Below, in pieces: positions 56,161 to 64,000 of a stretch of DNA of 64,000 nt (position 1 is the first letter of the stretch; each line of letters starts with the position of its first letter). Origin of the DNA: Nilaparvata lugens. Its lineage: Eukaryota > Arthropoda > Insecta > Hemiptera > Delphacidae. The position numbers were made by a program, and so were the translations under genes. The DNA lies in the NCBI RefSeq assembly GCF_014356525.2, contig NC_052507.1, positions 43,009,295-43,073,294 on the forward strand. Reading direction: 5' to 3'. The notes beneath the pieces were generated by a model that worked only from the letters and a program-made list of their open reading frames with translations, did not search any database and was not told the DNA's origin.

Positions 56161-57398
56161 CAAGCAGCAATGGCATTCTTGACCTCGAGCGGCAAAGTAT
56201 TATAAAATCTAGGTGCCAGGAAAATGAACGTTAACAAAAAAGAGTGCAATTGGGCTCAGGACATCTGACTTGGGAAGCCGCAGTCCTCCTGGTCTGTTGA
56301 AGTGCGGTGACAGGCTTACAGTAATCAATTGTCACGCCTTTATTTCCACTTATATTGAAGAACAATGACAAAACCTTAAATACATATAGGAACCTAACAG
56401 GCAAAACTCTAAGATGACAGAACAGTGGAAATGTATGATCATCAAACTTACTGCCCGTTATCAATCTTATAAAAGCTTTTTGAAGTTTAATAATTGGATC
56501 CTGATTAGCATAATAGGAGCTTCTCCAACATGTGATTCCATATTCAATTCTGGAATGTATAAATGGAAAATGAAGTTCCTTCATTACATTAAAATTGCAC
56601 AAATATTTAATGCGATGGAAAATCGTCAAATAGAACTTCAAAGACTCCTTTAGAGTTTCAATTTGTTGCCTCAAATTGAGATTCTCATCCAGTGAAAGAC
56701 CCAAATATTTGCTAGTCTTTGCTGGACTGATACTGGGACAGTCACAGTTAGATTAGGAACAAACCGGAGAGTGAAAGCGCAGTGGAGCAGGCAAGTCAGC
56801 ACTTCCAGAAAGACTAAACATCATATAATTATTAGTTTTGAGTACTTTAATTTTTAGTTTGTTACATGTAAACCATAGAGATATTTTGTTCAAGTCAGAC
56901 TGCATTTTCTGATGTAAATCTTGAAGGTTATTACTCTTATATGGAAGAGCAGTGTCGACCGCGAAAGCAGTTATCCATCCATTCAATTCACCATTATACA
57001 AATCATTTACAAAAATTAAGAAGAGAATAGGACCAAGAACCGAGCCCGGCGGCACACCACAAGCTATGGGTAATACCTTAGTAGCAACGTTTCTGATCCT
57101 TACATACTGTTTCCTACCCTGTAGGAAGGAATAAAACCAATCTAGTGGAATTCCCCTTACACAAGCACTCTCCAGCTTGCAGAACAGCAGACTATGATTA
57201 ACTGTATTGAATGTTTTACTAATATTCAGGAAGATCCCCGCTGTTTTCTCTCTACAGCCACTGTTTAATCCTGAATATATATTCCAAAAGATGCTGAAAG
57301 GCAATTTCTGTACAAAGATTTTCCCTGAAACCGAACTGGCATGCCAAAAAAAAGTTGCAACCGCTGAGGAATGAAAGTAATCTACTTTTTATAATTTT
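56161..57398 (-). pseudogene. Element C ORF2, RT second half, copy 1 (catalytic Asp lost)
   Basis: Minus strand, starting at the Helentron edge (57398): SRLLSFLSGCNFFLACQFGF, then (frame change, 57304-56753) GIFLNISKTFNTVNHSLL, GVPPGSVLGPILFLIFVND, ITAFAVDTALPY. The first Asp of the FADD box is Val here (codon 56957-56959, GTC), whereas the duplicate at 58.5 kb has Asp. Then 56704-56231: MGLSLDENLNLR, IEYGITCWRSSY, KLQKAFIRLITG. After another frame change, FLAPRFYNTLPLEVKNAI runs to 56165, where the RTE tail cuts in. The missing N-terminal part continues at 61414. Confidence 0.9.
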
Positions 57399-57559
57399 TA
57401 CTTTCCTTGCCCTATTACTATAGGTAAGGGAAGTATTGCTTTCCAAAAAAAATCAAGGTACTCTAATTTCAAGTTTTCTATACGTTTCAAGGTCCCCTGA
57501 GTCCAAAAACATGATTTTTGGGTGTTGGTCTGTGTGTGTGTGTGTGGTGTGTGTGTGTG

Positions 57560-57642
<83 letters not shown>

Positions 57643-59092
57643 TATGTGTGTATGTCTGTGAACACGATAACTCCATTCCTAATAAACAGATTGACTTTAA
57701 ATTTCAAACTCAAGGTCCTCATACCATGAGGATCCGACAACAAGAAATTCAATAAAATTGAATTCAAAATGGCGGCGGAAAAAATGGCGGATAGTTACTA
57801 AAAAACCATGTTTTTCACGGTTTTCTCGAAAACGGCTCTAACGATTTTCTTCAAATTCGTACCATGGATAGCTATTTATAAGCCCTGTCAACTGAAATGA
57901 GTCTCATTTCTGGGAAAATTCCAGGAGCTCCGTAATATTGTTGAGAAAAATGGCGGATAATGACTAAAAAGCCATGTTATTCTTGGTTTTCTCAAAAACG
58001 GCTCTAACGATTTTCTTCAAATTTATACCATGAATAGCTTTATAGGAGCTTCTCCAACATGTGATTCCATATTCAATTTTGGAATGTATAAATGGAAAAT
58101 AAAGTTCCTTCATTACATTAAAATTGCACAAATATTTAATGCGATGGAAAATCGTCAAATAGAACTTCAAAGACTCCTTTAGAGTTTCAATTTGTTGCCT
58201 CAAATTGAGATTCTCATCCAGTGAAAGACCCAAATATTTGCTAGTCTTTGCTGGACTGATACTGGGACAGTCACAGTTAGATTAGGAACAAACCGGAGAG
58301 TGAAAGCGCAGTGGAGCAGGCAAGTCAGCACTTCCAGAAAGACTAAACATCATATAATTATTAGTTTTGAGTACATTAATTTTTAGTTTGTTACATGTAA
58401 ACCATAGAGATATTTTGTTCAAGTCAGACTGCATTTTCTGATGTAAATCTTGAAGGTTATTACTCTTATATGGAAGAGCAGTGTCGTCCGCGAAAGCAGT
58501 TATCCATCCATTCAATTCACCATTATACAAATCATTTACAAAAATTAAGAAGAGAATAGGACCAAGAACCGAGCCCGGCGGCACACCACAAGTTATGGGT
58601 AATACCTTAGTAGCAACGTTTCTGATCCTTACATACTGTTTCCTACCCTGTAGGAAGGAATAAAACCAATCTAGTGGAATTCCCCTTACACAAGCACTCT
58701 CCAGCTTGCAGAACAGCAGACTATGATTAACTGTATTGAATGCTTTACTAATATTCAGGAAGATCCCCGCTGTTTTCCCTCTACAGCCACTGTTTAATCC
58801 TGAATATATATATATATATATATTCCAAAAGATGCTGAAAGGCAATTTCTGTACAAAGATTTTCCCTGAAACCGAACTGGCATGCCAAAAAAAAGTTGCA
58901 ACCGCTGAGGAATGAAAGTAATCTACTTTTTATAATTTTTACTTTCCTTGCCCTATTACTATAGGTAAGGGAAGTATTGCTTTCCAAAAAAAATCAAGGT
59001 ACTCTAATTTCAAGTTTTCTATACGTTTCAAGGTCCCCTGAGTCCAAAAACATGATTTTTGGGTGTTGGTCTGTGTGTGTGGTGTGTGGTGT

Positions 59093-59166
<74 letters not shown>

Positions 59167-59580
59167 TGTGTGTATGTGTATGTGTGTATGTCTGTGAACA
59201 CGATAACTCCATTCCTAATAAACAGATTGACTTTAAATTTCAAACTCAAGGTCCTCATACCATGAGGATCCGACAACAAGAAATTCAATAAAATTGAATT
59301 CAAAATGGCGGCGGAAAAAATGGCGGATAGTTACTAAAAAACCATGTTTTTCACGGTTTTCTCGAAAACGGCTCTAACGATTTTCTTCAAATTCGTACCA
59401 TGGATAGCTATTTATAAGCCCTGTCAACTGAAATGAGTCTCATTTCTGGGAAAATTCCAGGAGCTCCGTAATATTGTTGAGAAAAATGGCGGATAATGAC
59501 TAAAAAGCCATGTTATTCTTGGTTTTCTCAAAAACGGCTCTAACGATTTTCTTCAAATTTATACCATGAATAGCTTTATA
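56516..59580. repeat. Tandem duplication of the RT/Helentron junction (56516-58044 and 58045-59580)
   Basis: Units of 1,529 and 1,536 bp, same orientation, each starting GGAGCTTCTCCAACATGTGA and ending ACCATGAATAGCTTTATA. They differ in GT-repeat length, in a (TA)n insertion in the second copy (about 58804-58822), and at a few bases including the FAVD/FADD change. Since each unit spans the element C/Helentron boundary, the duplication came after the Helentron-like insertion. Confidence 0.95.
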
Positions 59581-60232
59581 AGCCCTATCAACTGATACGA
59601 GTCTCATTTCTGGGAAAATTGCAGGAGCTCCGTAATATTCTTGAGAAAAATGGCGGATAATTACTAAAAAACCATGTTTTTCACGATTTTCTCAAAAATA
59701 ACTTGACCGATTTTTTTCAAATTCATACCCTGTATAGTTATTTATCAGCTCTATCAACTGGCATGAGTCTTTTTCCTGAGAAACTAATGGGGGGTCCACC
59801 CCATCCTTGAGAAATAAACTTAGTTACCTCCTTCTCGTGCATGAGGTGGGTAGGTAGCGCAGTTCATAAAAAGAACACATAGTCGAGTTATTTCATCTGT
59901 AGAACAGCTGTTTCGACGACTTTAAAAAAATGACGACTAAAAAAATCATCAAATTTCACAGTTTACACAAAGAAAAAAGTACTCTGTAAACAATTATATA
60001 TACACATATACAGAAGTCTGATCGTAGTTTCAAATATGAGCAAGGAAAGTTGTGTGAGTGTACCACACCAGATTTTTACTTTCCTTGCCCTACTACCATA
60101 GGTAAGGAAAGTATTGCTTTCCAAAAAAAATTAAGGTACCCGAATTTCAAGTTTTCTATACGTTTCAAGGTCCCCTGAGTCCAAAAACATGATTTTTGGG
60201 TGTTGGTCTGTGTGTGTGTGTGTGTGTGTGTG

Positions 60233-60287
<55 letters not shown>

Positions 60288-61413
60288 TATGTGTGTATGT
60301 CTGTGAACACGATAACTCCATTCCTAATTAACGGATTGACTTGAAATTTTAAACTTAAGGTCCTTATACCATGAGGACCCGACAATAAGAAATTCAATAA
60401 AATTCAATTCAAGATGACGGATAAAATGGCGGATAGTTACTAAGAAACCATGTTTTTCACGATTTTCTCAAAAACGGCTCTAACGGTTTTCTTTAAATTT
60501 ATACCATGGATAGCTATTTATGAGCCCTATCAACTGACATGAGTCTCATTTCTGGGGAAATTGCAGGAGCTGCGTAATATTCTTGAGAAAAATGGCGGAT
60601 AATTAATAAAAAACCATGTTTTTCACGGTTTTCTCAAAAACGGCTCTAACGATTTTCTTGAAATTCATACAATGGATAGCTATTTATAAGTCCTATCACC
60701 TGATATGAGTCTCATTTCTGGGAAAATTGCAGGAGCTGCGTAATATTCTCGAGAAAAATGGCGAATAATTACTAAAAAACCATGTTTTTCACGGGTTTCT
60801 CGAAAACGGCTCTAACGATTTTCTTCAAATTTATACCATGAGCCCTATACCATTTATAAGCCCTATCAACTGACATAAGTCTCATTCCTAGGAAAATTGC
60901 AGGAGCTGCGTAATTTCCTCGAGAAAAATGGCGAATAATTACTGAAAAAACATGTTTTTCACGATTTTCTCAAAAATTACTCTAATGATTTATTTCAAAT
61001 TCATACTCTTTATAGTTATTTATCAACTCCATCAACTGGCATGAGTCTCCTTTCTGGGAAACAAATGGGGTGTTCACCCCATCCTTGAGAAATGGACTTT
61101 GTAACCTCCTTCTCGTGCATGAGGTAGGTAGGTAGAGCAGTCTATAAAAATAACACATAGTCGAGATATTTCATCTGTAGAACAGCTGTTTTGACGACTT
61201 TAAAAAAATTATCGGATTTCACAATTTACACAAGGAAAAAGTATTCTGAAAACAATTATATACACACATATACAGTAGTCTGATCGTAGTTTCAAATAAT
61301 TATGTTGCCGCCAATCGTCATTATGTTATTTCTCTAAATTATTGTCGTTTAAGAATGAGGCTCCCAGTTCAATGAGCAAGGAAAGTTGTGTGAGTGTACC
61401 ACACCAGATTTTT
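57399..61413 (+). mobile_element. Helentron-like (HINE) head-to-tail array inside element C
   Basis: Starts of the form ACTTTCCTTGCCCTA occur at 57400, 58941 and 60078; complete ends, GCAAGGAAAGTTGTGTGAGT followed by GTACCACACCAGATTTTT, at about 60076 and 61413. So 58940-60076 and 60077-61413 are two full elements joined head to tail; 57399-58044 is the duplicated 5' part. Each holds a (GT)n microsatellite and several ~166-bp units (core TTTTCTCAAAAACGGCTCTAAC), plus the CTTCTCGTGCATGAGGT block. The 5' ACTTTCCTTGC matches GCAAGGAAAGT located about 30 bp inside the 3' end, an asymmetrical terminal inverted repeat, and the insertion is in a T run without target duplication. Those are Helentron/HINE traits. 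No protein is encoded. Family call is inference; the structure is seen. Confidence 0.8.
58045..58939 (-). pseudogene. Element C ORF2, RT segment, duplicated copy 2 (FADD intact)
   Basis: Minus strand frame 58845-58282: NIYIYIYSGLNSGCRGK (extended by TA repeat), ISKAFNTVNHSLLF, ITCGVPPGSVLGPILFLIF, ITAFADDTALPY, LKINVLKTNN. Then 58233-58045, GLSLDENLNLRQQI to EYGITCWRSSY, where it is cut by the duplication junction and becomes Helentron sequence. Copy 1 has Val in place of the first Asp, so this copy keeps the ancestral residue. Confidence 0.9.
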
Positions 61414-63290
61414 TCAAATAGTTTTGACATGACTGGTAATGATGAGATGGGTCTGTAGTTTTCTTTACTGAGCTTATTTCCTTTTTTGGAGATGGGAACA
61501 AAAGTAGCCGACTTCAGTATTTCAGGAAAACAACCAGATACCAACGACAAGTTAAACAAATATAAAAGAACAGAAGAAATAGAAGAAAAGTTATCTTCAA
61601 GGATTCTAGCAGTTACAGAATCGTCACCCGAACTTTTACGAGTAGAAAGAGAATCAACAAATGTTTTGTGTTCAACAAGTGTAACAGGGCTGGAAAAATA
61701 TATCTATGGTTGGTTTTTATTCTGAAGGATTCTGTAGATTGTGCCTGAATATGGGTGGGTGAAACAGGAAAAGAATCAGAAAGATTCTTAGGCATTCTAA
61801 TAAAGTATTTATTCATCTCGTCAGAAACTAGGCGGTTGTCATCAATTGAAATATCATTCTCCTGCAACACAATATCCGTATCTTTATTAGTGTTTTTTCT
61901 GGTAAAAGTGTTTTTATTGTTTTCCATTTTTCTCGGGGGCTATGTTTTTGAATGAATAACTTTGAAGAGTAGAATAGAAGTTTGGCCTCTTTCACCCATA
62001 CTTCTATTTAATCTTTCATATTTACGAATTTTCTTCTGAGGATCAAAAATTGTTTGGATCATTTTTATGCATTTCATGCAATTTGTCTCTTCATAAATGG
62101 CATTGGACAAACCGGGAGTCATCCAGGGCTTCAACATTTTCATGTTATGTTTGTATTTAATATTTTTTTGTGATTCTACAATACGATTATTAAAGATTTG
62201 ATAAAAAATAGCAAATGCTTTGTTAGCTTTGGGTTCTTCAAAGACAGGTTCCCAATTTTCATATTGAATGGAAAAGACTAAGAAATTGTCAAAAAAACAC
62301 TGATTTATTGATAATTAGAAACTTATCAGAGATTGACAATGGTGTAATAACCGAAACCGGTCTTTCTAATTATCAATAAATCAGTGGTTTTTTGACAATT
62401 TCTTAGTCATTTTCATTCAATATGAATAATTACCACAATATCAACTTCTCAACTACACAAAAAGTCCCAATTTTCATATTTTAATAAGGTACTCAAACGC
62501 TTGTGATCCAATTTTTCAAATTCAGACTGCTGAATCCCTCTCTTTTCAATAATTATAGGCAGAATACAAGCCACCGCCCGGTGATCCGTGATTAGGGTTT
62601 CAATGACAGCAACTTTGTCAATGACAAAAAGATTTGATTGATACGATAAGTGGTCAACGCAGGTTGAAGATGACCCTACTACCCTCGTCTCTATATCTAT
62701 TAACTGCTGCATACCGTTTCCATTAAGACAATTTAGAATACGAATCACTATAAACATATAAATATCCGAAACCTAACATTCAGGTTAACATCCCCTAGAC
62801 AGTATAAATCTGAGCTCCTGGTGGTAGCCAAGAATCTATCAAAACCGGCAATAAATGTATGCCGATCACCTAGGTGAAATCTGTACAAACCTAATACATT
62901 AAATGAATAATTCTTGTATTTACAAAAAAGTAACAGTGAGTCACATTCAGCAATGCAACAATCCTTTTTAGTGGCAGTAATAAAAGAATGAACAAAGATC
63001 ACACACCGCCCGCCCTCGTCACAGAACCAGCGGCAGCAAAGCTTTCATAACCAACAATATTATATAAATTCAATCCATTCATATCCTGCAATCATGCTTC
63101 ACTTAAAATTATTATATCTGGCTTGGTTATCAAATTATTGATGTATGAAAGGAAGTTATCAAAAATAGTATTTAGGCTTCGGATGTTTTGATGGAAGAAC
63201 AAAATACCAGAATCCGAATCAAAAAACTCATTCACTTCATCGCAATTGATCTTAAAAGAGTCGTTTCAGAATTATTCATCCGCTAACTTT
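61414..63290 (-). pseudogene. Element C ORF2, endonuclease, linker and RT N-terminus
   Basis: Minus strand, from 63290 with several frame changes: FFHQNIRSLNTIFDNF (Asn block), PDIIILSEA (Glu block), GYESFAAAGSVTRAGG, NVLGLYRFHLGDRHTF, LYCLGDVNLNV (GDxN), SSTCVDHLSY, LITDHRAVA (DH block). Linker: LLKYENW, then an inserted ~200-bp element, then EPVFEEPKANKAFAIFYQIF and MLKPWMTPGLSNAI. RT start: LVSGCFPEILKSATFVPISK, ENYRPISSLPVMSKLFEK, stopping at the Helentron edge (61413). It resumes at 57398. APE endonuclease residues are recognisable although the frame is broken repeatedly. Confidence 0.88.
62250..62480. mobile_element. SINE-like palindromic insertion with 16-bp target-site duplication
   Basis: TCCCAATTTTCATATT flanks a 199-bp insert at 62250-62265 and 62465-62480. 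The insert consists mostly of two ~64-bp inverted arms (left from 62266, right ending 62426) containing CTAAGAAATTGTCAAAAAAA and ACTGATTTATTGATAATTAG. Its centre carries AATAACCGAAACCGGTC, and a 38-bp non-palindromic tail follows. A 16-bp duplication argues for retroposition and not for a short-TSD DNA transposon. Source family unknown. Confidence 0.7.
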
Positions 63291-63877
63291 TGTAGTTTAA
63301 ATTACTAGCATCAATCAACAATTGCACTCTCTTCCATAAATTTGATATGAATGGGGGAAAAATAAATGAATATTTAAAGCAAATGGAAATCAATTTGGCA
63401 AAAGCAGCTCTACCAGAACCCAATATGAATAGAAGAAAACAGTTTGGACTAACATGATTGATAATAAACAACGATAGACCGCTACGAAACTCCGTTATCA
63501 ATTCGACTGGGACAGCCATCACAATAATAACGGAGCTTGATAAAACTCTGAACTGAGTGATAAAATTTGCGTCGCCATTACTATGCTTTCCAATGCTGAA
63601 AATATTATCATTACATAACAATTGAGATAAACCAACTAGAGCACATCGATTGATCCAATGTGCACAATTGGATTCATTCTACGATACACTATTATCAGAT
63701 AATAAGTAATATAAAACGTTTGACCGACTAGAGAAATCAATTTTATATAGGAGAGAAAACAAACAATAAAAAATTAAACATTCATTATTTTTACCCGAAT
63801 AGCGGAAGCAAAATTTTTGCAATAAAAATAAGTCATTGATATTTTCCTTTAGTATTGAAACATTGAGAAAAAACAAT
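63291..63877 (-). other. Element C region between ORF1 and ORF2
   Basis: The minus strand has ORFs of 112 codons (63621-63283) and 72 codons (63897-63679) that I do not recognise. They may be a decayed part of ORF2's start, inter-ORF sequence or chance. It is longer (about 590 bp) than usual for an inter-ORF spacer. Confidence 0.35.
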
Positions 63878-64000
63878 TTACAGTCCATCGAGATCACTCA
63901 ACGACGAGATTTTCACAATCGGTTTACCCTGCTCCTTCCTCATTAGTATTTTCCCGTTCTGCACCCATAGATAAGCGTAGTCATATTTCTCTTAGCCTCC
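63878..64000 (-). CDS. Element C ORF1, C-terminus with baculovirus-FP-like domain (partial)
   Basis: The last 40 codons of a minus-strand frame that continues beyond the window, ending at TAA 63878-63880. It reads EKYDYAYLWVQNGKILMRKE, then QGKPIVKISSLSDLDGL. The pattern Y-x-W-V-x-N-G-K-I-x-x-R-K ... I-x-S-x-x-D-L is the C-terminal signature of the Baculo_FP-like domain common in ORF1 proteins of arthropod non-LTR elements, usually after a PHD finger and coiled coil. In those proteins it is thought to help form the RNP. A stop-free frame reaches the window edge. The rest of ORF1 cannot be judged. Confidence 0.65.

Overview
The window is AT-rich eukaryotic, almost certainly insect, genomic DNA. 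It has no bacterial operons, CRISPR arrays or tRNA/rRNA operons. It does hold many non-LTR retrotransposon remains, MITE-like palindromes, Helitron/Helentron-like repeats and long GT, TA and GAA microsatellites. The repeat texture suggests a large, repeat-rich hemipteran genome such as a planthopper; this is inference. I could not identify any host protein-coding gene with confidence. The real coding sequence is retrotransposon ORF1/ORF2, mostly broken.

Layout. 1-8.2 kb: a triplicated exon-like block, a degenerate motif array, a gag-like fragment, and a ~160-bp repeat family split by two insertions. 8.2-16 kb: a 5'-truncated non-LTR element carrying a large perfect-looking palindrome, a TIR transposon with a second palindromic MITE nested inside it, and another truncated non-LTR element. 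16-31.5 kb: mostly unannotated AT-rich DNA with a few GC-richer islands, one truncated non-LTR element (22-23.4 kb) and a Helitron-like element with a nested palindrome (29-30 kb). 31.56-36.08 kb: a 2.26-kb unit present twice in tandem and nearly identical. Each copy carries a MITE, a non-LTR 3' fragment and a CpG-containing island with a POU-octamer palindrome.

The second half is a stack of nested retroelements. Element A (37.9-45.0 kb, +) has an ORF1 made of a FLYWCH zinc finger, two TQT motifs, a coiled coil and an SGNH-hydrolase-like domain, followed by an endonuclease/reverse-transcriptase ORF2. It is interrupted by a Helentron-like element and by an RTE element with a 12-bp target-site duplication. 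Element B (49-53.4 kb, -) is a near-intact relative: an uninterrupted coiled-coil + SGNH ORF1 and an EN-RT ORF2 with a single in-frame stop. Element C (56.2-64 kb, -) has an ORF1 ending in a baculovirus-FP-like C-terminal domain and an EN-RT ORF2. That ORF2 is split by a head-to-tail Helentron-like array (57.4-61.4 kb), and the junction was then tandemly duplicated. An RTE element (54.1-56.2 kb, +) ends inside the 3' part of element C.

The strongest candidates for something not well described are the FLYWCH + TQT + coiled-coil + SGNH ORF1 of element A with its sister element B, the head-to-tail Helentron-like array, and an 81-bp GC-rich minisatellite in which most units carry the GCGAAGC mini-hairpin sequence twice.
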